From: Streptomyces violaceoruber
GTDB lineage: Bacteria; Actinomycetota; Actinomycetes; Streptomycetales; Streptomycetaceae
DNA: 64,000 nucleotides
Assembly (NCBI RefSeq): GCF_033406955.1
Contig: NZ_CP137734.1
Location: 7,130,001 to 7,194,000 of the forward strand
Reading direction: 5' to 3'
Shown: piece after piece, positions 50,999 through 58,657 of the stretch
How positions within the stretch are numbered: the first letter of the stretch is position 1
Layout of the letters: every line of letters begins with the position of its first letter
Made by a program: the position numbers and the translations under genes
Notes under the pieces: model-generated
The model's input: the letters and a program-made list of their open reading frames with translations, nothing else
Told to the model about the DNA's origin: nothing
Databases searched by the model: none

Positions 50999-51715
50999 TC
51001 ACGGGCCGTGCCGGTCGCCGAACGCGTCCGCGTCCCAGGTGCCGTCCAACGGCGGCGCCAGCCAGCGCGGTGCCGCCGACCGGAAGGCGGCCGGGCTGAG
51101 GGACCCCGCCCCGGCCGGGACCGCACCGAGGAGGGGAGCGCCGGAGACGTCCGGGAGGTCCGCGAGATTGCAGCGGGCGGCGAGGTCCGGGGCTCCGGGC
51201 CAGCTGCCGATCACCAGCCCGGGCAGCTCCAGCCCCCGGGAACGCAGCTCCCGCGCCGTCAGCTCCGTGGTGTTCAGTGTGCCGAGCCCCGCCGACGTCA
51301 CCAGCAGCACCGGTGCGCCCAGCAGACCGGCGACGTCCGCCAGCGTCCCGCCCTTCGCGTCGAAGCGCACGAGCAGTCCGCCGGCGCCCTCGACCAGCAC
51401 CAGATCGTGCTCCGTGGCGAGTTTGGCCGCGGCCTCCGCCACCTCCTCCGGGCGCACCGGTGTCCGTCCGGCCCGGCGCGCGGCCGTGCCCGGCGCCAAC
51501 GGCTCCGGGAACCGGGCCACTTCGGCGACCGTCGCGGTCCCGGCCAGGCGGGCCACCTCCTGGGCGTCCCCGGCCTCGTCCGGCCCGACGCCGGTCTGCG
51601 CCGCCTTGAGCACGGCCACCGTCCGGCCGCCCGCCAGGGCCGCCGCGGCCACCGCGGCGGTCACGACCGTCTTGCCGACCTCCGTGCCCGTGCCCGTGAT
51701 CACCAGTACCGGCAT
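50999..51715 (-). CDS. bioD: Dethiobiotin synthetase
   Basis: 238 residues. The P-loop TGTGTEVGKT is diagnostic; LKAAQTGVGPDE, LVEGAGGLLVRF and VVIGSWPG-like segments complete the ATP and diaminopelargonate sites. It closes the ureido ring of dethiobiotin with CO2 and ATP. ATG 51715 lies 1 bp after the bioA stop with GGAGGG upstream; the in-frame extension to 51919 is inside bioA. Last gene of bioB-bioA-bioD. Confidence 0.94.
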   Translation of the reverse strand: MPVLVITGTGTEVGKTVVTAAVAAAALAGGRTVAVLKAAQTGVGPDEAGDAQEVARLAGTATVAEVARFPEPLAPGTAARRAGRTPVRPEEVAEAAAKLATEHDLVLVEGAGGLLVRFDAKGGTLADVAGLLGAPVLLVTSAGLGTLNTTELTARELRSRGLELPGLVIGSWPGAPDLAARCNLADLPDVSGAPLLGAVPAGAGSLSPAAFRSAAPRWLAPPLDGTWDADAFGDRHGP

Positions 51716-51716
51716 G

Positions 51717-53003
51717 TCATCCCTCCCGTGCCGCCGCGCAGACCGCGCGGGCGATGCGTGCCACGTCCGCGTCGCCCGTGACGTACGGCGGCATGGTGTA
51801 GACCAGGTCGCGGAACGGGCGCAGCCACACGCCCTCGCGCACGGCCGCCTTCGTCGCCGCCCGCATGTCGACGGCGTGGTCGAGCTGCACCACTCCGATC
51901 GCGCCGAGCACCCGCACATCGCGCACGCCCGGCAGCCCGGCGGCGGGCGCGAGTCCCTCGCCGAGGCCCGTCTCGATCCGCTTGACCTCGGTGAGCCAGT
52001 CCTGGCCGAGCAGCAGTCCGATCGACGCGCACGCCACGGCCGCGGCCAGCGGGTTGCCCATGAACGTCGGCCCGTGGGCCAGCACCGGCACCTCGCCCCG
52101 CGAGATGCCCTCGGCCACCCGCGAGGTGCACAGCGTGGCCGCCATCGTGAGGTATCCGCCGGTCAGCGCCTTGCCCACGCACATCACGTCCGGTGTCACC
52201 GCCGCGTGCTCCGCCGCGAACAGGGCGCCCGTGCGGCCGAAGCCGGTCGCGATCTCGTCGAAGACCAGCAGGACGTCGTGCGCGTCGCACGCCTCGCGCA
52301 GCACCCGCAGGTACGCGGGGGAGTGGAACCGCATCCCGCCCGCGCCCTGCACCACCGGCTCCACGATCACCGCGGCCAGTTCGCCGGCGTGCCGCTCGAC
52401 CATCGACCGCAGGTGGTCGGCGTACGTCTCCTCGTACTCCGCCGGCGGCGCGTCCGCGAAGACCTGGCGCGGCAGGACGCCGGACCACAGCTCGTGCATG
52501 CCGCCCTCGGGGTCGCACACCGACATGGGCTGCCAGGTGTCGCCGTGGTAGCCGCCGCGCCAGGTGAGCAGGCGGTGCTTGCCGGGGCGGCCGAGCGAAC
52601 GCCAGTACTGCAGGCACATCTTCACGGCGACCTCGACCGACACCGAGCCGGAGTCGGCGAGGAACACGTGCTCCAGGCCCTCGGGAGACATGTCGACAAG
52701 GAGCTTCGCCAGCCGTACGGCGGGCTCGTGGGTGAGCCCGCCGAACATCACGTGGCTCATCCGCTCCAGTTGCTCGCGCGCGGCCGCGTTCAGCACCGGG
52801 TGGTTGTAGCCGTGGATCGCCGACCACCAGGACGACATGCCGTCGACCAGCTCCCCGGAGCCGTCGGCCGGCCGCAGCCGGACCCCGCTCGCCGACTCCA
52901 CGACCAGCGGGTCCTGCCGGCCGGGCATGGGCCCGTACGGGTGCCAGACGTGCCGCCGGTCCAGGTCCAGCAGCTCGGCGACGTTCAGCGCGGGATCAGG
53001 CAT
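51717..53003 (-). CDS. bioA: Adenosylmethionine-8-amino-7-oxononanoate aminotransferase
   Basis: 428 residues. HVWHPYGPM, MSSWWSAIHGYNHP (BioA-specific Trp pair), DSGSVSVEVAVKM, WRGGYHGDTWQPMSVCDP, DEIATGFGR and the PLP lysine in VGKALTGGYLT identify BioA rather than another class III transaminase. It converts KAPA to DAPA using SAM as amino donor. ATG 53003 overlaps the end of bioB by 8 bp; the longer in-frame region belongs to bioB's complement. Confidence 0.95.
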   Translation of the reverse strand: MPDPALNVAELLDLDRRHVWHPYGPMPGRQDPLVVESASGVRLRPADGSGELVDGMSSWWSAIHGYNHPVLNAAAREQLERMSHVMFGGLTHEPAVRLAKLLVDMSPEGLEHVFLADSGSVSVEVAVKMCLQYWRSLGRPGKHRLLTWRGGYHGDTWQPMSVCDPEGGMHELWSGVLPRQVFADAPPAEYEETYADHLRSMVERHAGELAAVIVEPVVQGAGGMRFHSPAYLRVLREACDAHDVLLVFDEIATGFGRTGALFAAEHAAVTPDVMCVGKALTGGYLTMAATLCTSRVAEGISRGEVPVLAHGPTFMGNPLAAAVACASIGLLLGQDWLTEVKRIETGLGEGLAPAAGLPGVRDVRVLGAIGVVQLDHAVDMRAATKAAVREGVWLRPFRDLVYTMPPYVTGDADVARIARAVCAAAREG

Positions 53004-54219
53004 TGGGCGCGAGGTCCGTCCCGGCGCCGCGGCGGCGTACCGCCACCAGGTCCGTGCGGGGCTCCTCGGCGGGGCGCGGCGTCGTGGCCGCGGGCGCGGG
53101 GGCGCACACTCCGCCACCGGCGTGCGACCCGCAGCCCGCGTCGCCGTCGGCGCCGTCGTGCGAGCCGCAGCCGCCGCCACCCTCGTGCGAGCCGCAGCCC
53201 CCGTCCCGCACCGACGCGCGGTGCTCCGGCAGCGTGACCTCGCCGGCGCCCTCCACCTCGAAGCCGGCGTCGGCGATCAGCTCCAGGTCCGCGTGGCCCG
53301 CCTGGCCCTCGCTGGTGAGGTAGTCGCCGAGGAAGATCGAGTTGGCCAGGTGCAGCGCGAGCGGCTGCATCGTGCGCAGATGGACCTCGCGCCCGCCGGC
53401 GATGCGCACTTCGACGTCCGGGCAGACGAACCGCGTCATCGCCAGGATGCGCAGGCACCGCTGCGGGGTCAGGTGCCACTCCTTGGCCAGCGGCGTGCCC
53501 TCCATCGGGATCAGGAAGTTGACCGGCACCGAGTCCGGGTCCAGTTCGCGCAGCGAGAAGACCACGTCGACCAGGTCCTCGTCGCTCTCGCCCATGCCCG
53601 CGATGAGCCCCGAGCAGGCGGACAGCCCGGCCGCGTGTGCCTTGTTCACGGTGTCCACCCGGTCGGCGTACGTGTGCGTGGTGGTGATGTCGCCGTACGT
53701 CGACTCGGAGGTGTTGAGGTTGTGGTTGTAGGCGTCGGCCCCGGCCTCCCGCAGCCGCTCCGCCTGGCCGTCGGAGAGCAGCCCGAGGCAGGCGCAGACC
53801 TCCACGGACTCGTTCTGCTCCTTGATGGCCTTGATGGTGTCCGAGACGCGGTCCACGTCCCGGTCGGTCGGACCGCGTCCGCTGGCCACCAGGCACACGC
53901 GCTTGGCGCCCCCGGACACTCCGGCCGCGGCGGCCGCCGAGGCCTGGTCGGGCTTGAGCCAGGTGTACTTGAGGATCTCCGCCTTGGAGCCCAGCCGCTG
54001 CGAGCAGTAGGAGCAGTCCTCGGGGCACAGGCCCGACTTGAGGTTGACGAGGTAGTTGAGTTTCACCCGTCGGCCGAACCAGTGGCGGCGCACCTTTCCG
54101 GCCGCGGCCACCACGTCGAGCAGGTCGTCGTCGGAAGTGGCGAGGACGGCGAGCGCCTCCTCGCGGGTCGGCGTCTCGCGCCGAAGCCCCTTGTCCACCA
54201 GCGTGTTCAGCAGGTCCAT
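52996..54219 (-). CDS. bioB: Biotin synthase with CGSH-repeat C-terminal tail
   Basis: 407 residues against about 330-350 usual. Radical-SAM cluster C65/C69/C72 (CPEDCSYC); [2Fe-2S] ligands C109 (RVCLVASGR), C142 or C144 and C202 (SACSGLIAGMGE); YNHNLNTS is also present. The catalytic part ends near 335. A unique tail of about 70 residues carries three CGSH motifs at 342-345, 351-354 and 363-366 plus a Cys at 372, in a Gly/Asp-rich setting. This could bind Fe, Zn or Cu, or help supply or repair the sacrificed [2Fe-2S] cluster (inference). ATG 54219. It is divergent from bioF across 150 bp. Confidence 0.95.
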   Translation of the reverse strand: MDLLNTLVDKGLRRETPTREEALAVLATSDDDLLDVVAAAGKVRRHWFGRRVKLNYLVNLKSGLCPEDCSYCSQRLGSKAEILKYTWLKPDQASAAAAAGVSGGAKRVCLVASGRGPTDRDVDRVSDTIKAIKEQNESVEVCACLGLLSDGQAERLREAGADAYNHNLNTSESTYGDITTTHTYADRVDTVNKAHAAGLSACSGLIAGMGESDEDLVDVVFSLRELDPDSVPVNFLIPMEGTPLAKEWHLTPQRCLRILAMTRFVCPDVEVRIAGGREVHLRTMQPLALHLANSIFLGDYLTSEGQAGHADLELIADAGFEVEGAGEVTLPEHRASVRDGGCGSHEGGGGCGSHDGADGDAGCGSHAGGGVCAPAPAATTPRPAEEPRTDLVAVRRRGAGTDLAPNA

Positions 54220-54287
54220 GAGAGCCGATCCTGTCCTAAGGGGCCGTCCGCGGCCAAGGAGACTTTGCACAACACTGACAGATCGAC

Positions 54288-54305
54288 GTGTGGGTATTGC
54301 CACAC
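54288..54305. promoter_or_regulatory. Inverted repeat in the bioB-bioF divergent control region
   Basis: GTGTGG (54288-54293) and CCACAC (54300-54305) form perfect 6-bp arms around gtattg, in the middle of the 150-bp gap between the two divergent biotin units. The position suits an operator controlling both directions, for example by BirA- or BioQ-type repressors, but the sequence matches no box I can recall with certainty. Confidence 0.45.
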
Positions 54306-54369
54306 CTCGCGGGGGTGGCCGGACCGCTAATGTCTGTTCATTGCCTACAAAACCCCGGAGGACCGTCCC

Positions 54370-55497
54370 ATGGCGTTCGGCTGGATCGAGGAGCAGGACC
54401 GGGCGCGCCGCGAGGCCGGACTCGTACGGGTTCTGCGCCCCCGCCCGGCGTCGTCGTCGCTGCTGGACCTGGCGAGCAACGACTACCTGGGTCTTGCCCG
54501 GCACCCGGAGGTCGTGGAAGGGGCGGCCTCGGCCGCGCGGACCTGGGGCGGCGGTGCGACCGGCTCCCGGCTGGTGACCGGCACCACCGCACTGCACGCC
54601 GAACTCGAAAGCGAACTGGCCGGGTTCTGCGGCTTCGAGGCCGCGCTGGTCTTCTCCTCCGGCTACGCGGCCAACCTCGCCGCGGTCACCGCCCTGGCAC
54701 CGCACGGCAGCCTCGTTGTTTCCGACGCGGGCAACCACGCTTCGCTGATCGACGGTTGCCGGCTCGCCCGCGGCACCACCCAGGTCGTGGGGCACGCCGA
54801 CCCGGACGCCGTGCGCAAGGCACTGGCGACGCACGACGGACCCGCCGTGGCCGTCTCCGACACGGTCTTCTCGGTCGACGGCGACGCCGCGCCCCTGGCC
54901 GCACTGGCCGACGCGTGCCGGGCGTACGGGGCGGGGCTGATCGTCGACGACGCCCACGGTCTCGGCGTCCTCGGTGACGGCGGCCGGGGCGCCCCGCAGG
55001 GCGCGGGCCTCGCGGGCCGCGACGACGTGGTCGCGACCGTCACGCTGTCCAAGTCGCTCGGCGCCCAGGGCGGCGCCGTGCTGGGCCCCGCCCGGGTCGT
55101 CGCCCACCTGGTCAACGCGGCCCGCACGTTCATCTTCGACACGGGACTCGCCCCCGCCGCCGCCGGGGCGGCCCTCGCGGCGCTCAGGCTGCTCGTCCGC
55201 GAGCCGGAGCGTGCGGCGCGGGCCCGTGCCGTCGCCGCCGAACTGCACGAACGCCTGACCACCGCGGGGCTGGACGCGGTACGTCCGGACGCCGCGGTCG
55301 TCTCGGTGCGCGCACCCTCCGCGGAGGAGGCCGTGCGGTGGGCGGCCGACTGCCGAGCGGCCGGCCTGTCCGTGGGCTGCTTCCGCCCTCCTTCCGTGCC
55401 CGACGGCATCTCACGGCTCAGGCTGACCGCTCGCGGGGACCTCTCCCGGGAACAGATCGAGCGCGCTGTACGGGTGATCGGCGAAACGCGGCCATGA
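54370..55497 (+). CDS. bioF: 8-amino-7-oxononanoate synthase
   Basis: 375 residues, ATG 54370 after CGGAGG. Alpha-oxoamine synthase marks: LASNDYLGLARHPEVV, GSRLVTGTTALHAELE, DDAHGLGVLG and the PLP lysine in TLSKSLGAQGG. It condenses pimeloyl thioester with L-alanine to KAPA, the first ring-forming step of biotin synthesis. It is transcribed away from bioBAD, so together the four genes cover pimeloyl thioester to biotin. No bioC, bioH or bioI is in the window. Confidence 0.94.
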   Translation: MAFGWIEEQDRARREAGLVRVLRPRPASSSLLDLASNDYLGLARHPEVVEGAASAARTWGGGATGSRLVTGTTALHAELESELAGFCGFEAALVFSSGYAANLAAVTALAPHGSLVVSDAGNHASLIDGCRLARGTTQVVGHADPDAVRKALATHDGPAVAVSDTVFSVDGDAAPLAALADACRAYGAGLIVDDAHGLGVLGDGGRGAPQGAGLAGRDDVVATVTLSKSLGAQGGAVLGPARVVAHLVNAARTFIFDTGLAPAAAGAALAALRLLVREPERAARARAVAAELHERLTTAGLDAVRPDAAVVSVRAPSAEEAVRWAADCRAAGLSVGCFRPPSVPDGISRLRLTARGDLSREQIERAVRVIGETRP

Positions 55498-55539
55498 GTC
55501 GGCGGGACACGGCCGTGCGTCGTCCGGTGTCCGGCGCGG

Positions 55540-55782
55540 TCAGCCGCGGTCGAGGCGGGCGGTGAACGCCGTCCAGCTCCCGGGGGAGAAGAGCAGGGCG
55601 GGTCCGGCCGGGTTCTTGGAGTCGCGCACGGCCAGCAGTCCGGCGCCGGGGCCGGCCGGCGGACGGGCCGTCTCCACACAGTTGTTCGCTCCGGTGCTGT
55701 AGCTGCTGCGCAGCCACCGGACACCGGGCACATCGGTGCTGACAGGGATGTTCCGGGGAAGTTCGGACATGGAGCCTGACAT
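55540..55782 (-). CDS. DUF397 small protein
   Basis: 80 residues, ATG 55782 behind AGGAGG. The DUF397 pattern is clear: WLRSSYSTGANNCVETA, AVRDSKNPAGPALLFSPGSWTAF. In Streptomyces these proteins are encoded next to XRE/DUF5753 regulators and act as partners in a toxin-antitoxin-like or regulatory pair, as in bldB/whiJ/abaA loci. Here it starts 9 bp after the stop of such a regulator. Confidence 0.9.
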   Translation of the reverse strand: MSGSMSELPRNIPVSTDVPGVRWLRSSYSTGANNCVETARPPAGPGAGLLAVRDSKNPAGPALLFSPGSWTAFTARLDRG

Positions 55783-55791
55783 GGTGCCTCC

Positions 55792-56652
55792 TTACGCGCC
55801 TGCCGCGGTCGCGGCGATGAAGTCCAACGAGTCCTCGGGCGAAAGGGCATGGATCAGAAGGGCGTTGAAGGCCTCGGTATAGGCCTCTAGGTCTTCTTTC
55901 CGTTCGAGGTGCAAGCTACTCGTCAAGTGGTCGAGAACCACCACGTCCAGATCAGAAGTGCTCGAAAATGAGAAGATTACGAAAGGGCCGGTGACACCGA
56001 TGTGCGCCCCGGCGGCGAACGGCAGGACCTGGATCCGGACGTGCGGGAGCTGCGCCGCCTCGACCAGTCTGGTCAGTTGACGGGACATCACCCCGGGTCC
56101 GCCCACCACCCGGCGCAGCACCGCCTCGTCCAGGACCGCGCTCAGCTCCAGCGGCGGCTCGCCCCGCAGTACGTCCTGGCGGGCCAGCCGGACCTCCACC
56201 AGCGTGTCCAGCCGTTCCGCCGGCATCCCGTCCACGGCGGCGCGCGTCACCGCGCGGGCGTACTCGGGCGTCTGGAGCAGGCCGGGCACCACCGTGGTCT
56301 CCAGTGTGCGCATCGCGGCGGCCTGCGACTCCAGGCTGATGAAGTCGCGGTAGGTCGGCGGCAGCACTCCGCGGTACGCGTGCCACCAGTGGTTGCGTCC
56401 CCCCGCGTCCTCGGAGTGCGCCAGCATCACCAGCAGCCCCCGCAGCTGCTCGTCGGTCACGCCGTAGGCGTCCAGCAGTAACCGCACGTCGGCCGGTTTC
56501 GCCCCGCTCGTCCCGGTCTCGATCCGGCTGACCTTCGACTGGTGCCAGCCCACCAGCCGGGCCGCCTCGCCGCTGGTGATGCCCGCCGACGTGCGCAGGG
56601 CGCGCAGTTCCGCGCCCAGCTTCCGGCGGCGCACCACGGGACCGTGCTGCAT
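55792..56652 (-). CDS. XRE-family regulator with DUF5753 (WhiJ/Scr1-like), TTA-containing
   Basis: 286 residues. N-terminal HTH (RKLGAELRALRTSAGITSGEAARLVGWHQSKVSRIETG) then the DUF5753 effector domain with VVPGLLQTPEYARAV, ARQDVLRGEPPLELSAVLDEA and IQVLPFAAGAHIG. Such regulators bind the DUF397 partner encoded next. Codon 58 is TTA (56481-56479), so translation should depend on bldA. With the divergent HATPase gene the locus has the whiJ/abaA layout, linked to control of development and antibiotic production (family knowledge). Confidence 0.92.
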   Translation of the reverse strand: MQHGPVVRRRKLGAELRALRTSAGITSGEAARLVGWHQSKVSRIETGTSGAKPADVRLLLDAYGVTDEQLRGLLVMLAHSEDAGGRNHWWHAYRGVLPPTYRDFISLESQAAAMRTLETTVVPGLLQTPEYARAVTRAAVDGMPAERLDTLVEVRLARQDVLRGEPPLELSAVLDEAVLRRVVGGPGVMSRQLTRLVEAAQLPHVRIQVLPFAAGAHIGVTGPFVIFSFSSTSDLDVVVLDHLTSSLHLERKEDLEAYTEAFNALLIHALSPEDSLDFIAATAAGA

Positions 56653-56729
56653 GGGACAACTCCCTTACTCCCTATGAGTCGCCCAAATACGCTCGGCCGT
56701 CGCAGAGTTCACCGCTTCGAGCGACAGAT

Positions 56730-56739
56730 ATATGCATAT
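56730..56739. promoter_or_regulatory. AT-rich palindrome in the XRE/HATPase divergent gap
   Basis: ATATGCATAT is a perfect 10-bp palindrome inside a run of agatatatgcatatc, unusual in this GC-rich DNA and midway between the two divergent starts. It may combine promoter -10 and operator functions for the XRE regulator. Confidence 0.45.
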
Positions 56740-56867
56740 CTTGGTGGATCGCCGCCCTTCACAGGTCCGGTGATGGCAGTCTGGCGGCGAAGCACCAGTC
56801 CGGGACCGTACTCGAACCATCCGCTCCGTGTCGGGCCGCGGTCCCGTGAGAAAGGGACGGCGTCGCC

Positions 56868-57380
56868 ATGGCAGACCATCTGGAAGCATCCGTCACTCTG
56901 CCGAGCGATCCCGCCTCGGTGGCCGCCGCGCGGACCTACGTGGTCGGCGCCCTGGCGGAGTGGGGCCTGCCGGGCGACGCCGACCTGACGGACACGGTGC
57001 GGCTCATCGTCTCCGAACTGGCGACCAACGCGGTCCAGCACACGTTCGGGCAGTCGCCCACCTTCACGGTGGACCTCGTCCTCGACCGCGACGAGCGGCT
57101 GCGCCTCGGCGTCACCGACAGCCACCCGCGCTTCCCCAAGCGCCTGCCCGCCGCCGTCCAGCAGGACAACGGCCGGGGGATGGTGATCATTCGCTGGCTG
57201 ACCGCCGAGTGCGGCGGCAAGCTGAGAGTCCGGCCCACCCGCGAGGGCGGCAAGACCGTCTCCATCGAACTGCCCTGGACGCCCCCGCCCGGACCGGCCG
57301 CGCCCGCGGGGGTGACGGCGGGACAGAACGCCGTCACCCCCGCGGGCGGGCTACTTGACCCGGCCGTACCAGACGCTTGA
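56868..57380 (+). CDS. Anti-sigma-factor-like ATP-binding protein (HATPase_c, RsbW type)
   Basis: 170 residues, ATG 56868 after AAAGGGACGG. The GHKL fold is visible: LIVSELATNAVQHTFG (N box), LRLGVTDSHPRFPK, DNGRGMVIIRWLT (G1 box) and GKTVSIELPW. The family binds sigma factors or anti-anti-sigma factors. Position beside a DUF397/XRE pair is typical for Streptomyces regulatory loci. Its 3' end overlaps the convergent NlpC/P60 gene by 30 bp. Confidence 0.9.
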   Translation: MADHLEASVTLPSDPASVAAARTYVVGALAEWGLPGDADLTDTVRLIVSELATNAVQHTFGQSPTFTVDLVLDRDERLRLGVTDSHPRFPKRLPAAVQQDNGRGMVIIRWLTAECGGKLRVRPTREGGKTVSIELPWTPPPGPAAPAGVTAGQNAVTPAGGLLDPAVPDA

Positions 57381-57824
57381 GGTCCAGATCTTCTCCAGGC
57401 GCACCACGGCGCCGGTCTTCGGCGCGTGCCAGATCCGGCCCTTCCCGGCGTAGATGCCGACGTGGTAGACGCTACTGCCGGAGTGGAAGAACACGAGGTC
57501 ACCGGCCTTGCGGTGCCTCACGGAGACACGGCTGGTCTTGTTGTACTGCTGGGCCGCGGTGCGGGGCAGCTTCTTGCCGGCCTTCTTGAACGAGTACAGC
57601 GTCAGGCCGGAGCAGTCGAACCGGTGGGGACCGGTGGCTCCCCAGCGGTACGGGGCGCCCTTCTTGGAGGCCGCGATCTTGAGGGCTTTCGTCGCATGAC
57701 TCGCCGCGGCCGCCTCGGCGGCGGCGCCCGGGACCACGACGGAGCCGCCCACGGCGGCGAGGGTGAGAGCCGAGGCCGTACCGGCACGGGCCATCAGCGA
57801 CGGGACACGATTGAGCGCGGACAT
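57351..57824 (-). CDS. Secreted NlpC/P60 cell-wall endopeptidase
   Basis: 157 residues. The N-terminus (to about 38) is a signal peptide ending in an Ala-rich cleavage region. The NlpC/P60 domain has catalytic C71 in RFDCSGLTLY, H121 in VYHVGIYAG and third residue H133 in IWHAPKTG. It cleaves peptidoglycan stem peptides. ATG 57824 with GAAGGG upstream is preferred over TTG two codons earlier. A c-di-AMP riboswitch lies directly upstream, as for several actinobacterial wall hydrolases. Confidence 0.93.
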   Translation of the reverse strand: MSALNRVPSLMARAGTASALTLAAVGGSVVVPGAAAEAAAASHATKALKIAASKKGAPYRWGATGPHRFDCSGLTLYSFKKAGKKLPRTAAQQYNKTSRVSVRHRKAGDLVFFHSGSSVYHVGIYAGKGRIWHAPKTGAVVRLEKIWTSSVWYGRVK

Positions 57825-57834
57825 GCGCAACCCT

Positions 57835-57990
57835 TCGTCAGCCGCCTGTGAAGGATGACCTGTCGGATTCGGGCTGGCGAAGTTGCCCGGCCGCGGTGTG
57901 CGGCTTCACCCCAAGGACCGCCGGTCCCGGTGCCTCTCGCGGAGGCGGCCGTGCCGGCGACCCGTCGTGCTCGGGTCCTCCACTCCTGCC
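57835..57990 (-). ncRNA. ydaO/yuaA (cyclic di-AMP) riboswitch
   Basis: Read on the reverse strand, the leader of the NlpC/P60 gene contains the conserved blocks CCTTGGGGTGAAGCCG, then GGGCAACTTCGCCAGCCCGAA and ATCCGACAGGTCATCC, in the order of the ydaO class, ending about 11 bp before the start codon. The class binds c-di-AMP and usually switches expression off, linking wall hydrolase production to c-di-AMP. The 5' boundary is approximate. Confidence 0.87.
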
Positions 57991-58341
57991 GATCCACTTC
58001 CCTTGCGACCGGTCGTCCGGACGGCGGCAGGACTCGGCGTCCGCCCGGACCGCCCCGCCGCGGCGGCGAGGGCTTGTCGTCAGTCACGGATCTTGTCCCG
58101 CCCCAAGGGGAATTCCCAACGGAACGTGCCCTTTGTGTTGTTACGTGCCACTCACCCGTTCGGGTCGACGCCCTCCTGTTCGAAGCGCCGCCGCAGGCGG
58201 TGACGGCCCCGGGACCAGCGGCGCAGTGGTGTGCCGCGCCGGTGGAGCGGACGGCTGCCGCAACTTCGACCGGTCGCGAATCGGGGGTGTTCCTACGCCG
58301 AAAGGGGGTACGTCGTTTGGTCCGTTTCGGCCCGAGGTTTC
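57991..58341. other. 351-bp region upstream of the riboswitch without a supported gene
   Basis: It should contain the promoter of the NlpC/P60 transcript on the reverse strand. I see no convincing -35/-10 pair, tRNA or long hairpin. A local drop in GC occurs near 58110-58150 (ggaattccc, ttgtgttgtta), a reasonable place for the promoter. Confidence 0.5.
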
Positions 58342-58650
58342 TCAGCTCTCGGAAGGGGGCGGGAGTCCGACCCGCGCCGTCCGCCGCTCACCGTCGAGCA
58401 CGCGCAGCGCCCGGGCCAGGGTGGCGGCGTGCACCTCCGTCTCGCCCCGGTGGTGCATCAGCGTCAGCGCGTCGCGCAGGGCCGCCGCCTTGCCGACCAG
58501 TGCCTGGGCGGCCCGCAGCCCGCGGTAGGTGTCGCCGTCCCGCCCGGGGTTGATGCGTCCGAGCAGGTCGACGACGTCCAGATAGCGGTCGACGACCTCG
58601 GCCTCGGCGCGCGTCAGCGCGGGCAGCGGGGGCAACTCGGGTGGCAGCAC
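58342..58650 (-). CDS. Small conserved hypothetical protein downstream of the ClpP paralogue
   Basis: 102 residues from GTG 58650, with AGGTGA 8 bp upstream, 7 bp after the ClpP-like stop. Helical: LTRAEAEVVDRYLDVVDLLGRI, TYRGLRAAQALVGKAAALRDALTLMHHRG, AATLARALRVLDGERR. Not recognised. The tight spacing suggests that it works with, or is co-regulated with, the ClpP paralogue. Longer in-frame starts lie inside the ClpP gene. Confidence 0.65.
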   Translation of the reverse strand: MLPPELPPLPALTRAEAEVVDRYLDVVDLLGRINPGRDGDTYRGLRAAQALVGKAAALRDALTLMHHRGETEVHAATLARALRVLDGERRTARVGLPPPSES

Positions 58651-58657
58651 GGGCGGA

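Noticed and set aside
50770..51099. 109-codon plus-strand open frame between the methyltransferase and bioD
   Set aside because: Arg/Pro-rich with no ribosome site, running into the bioD antisense; typical GC-rich noise.
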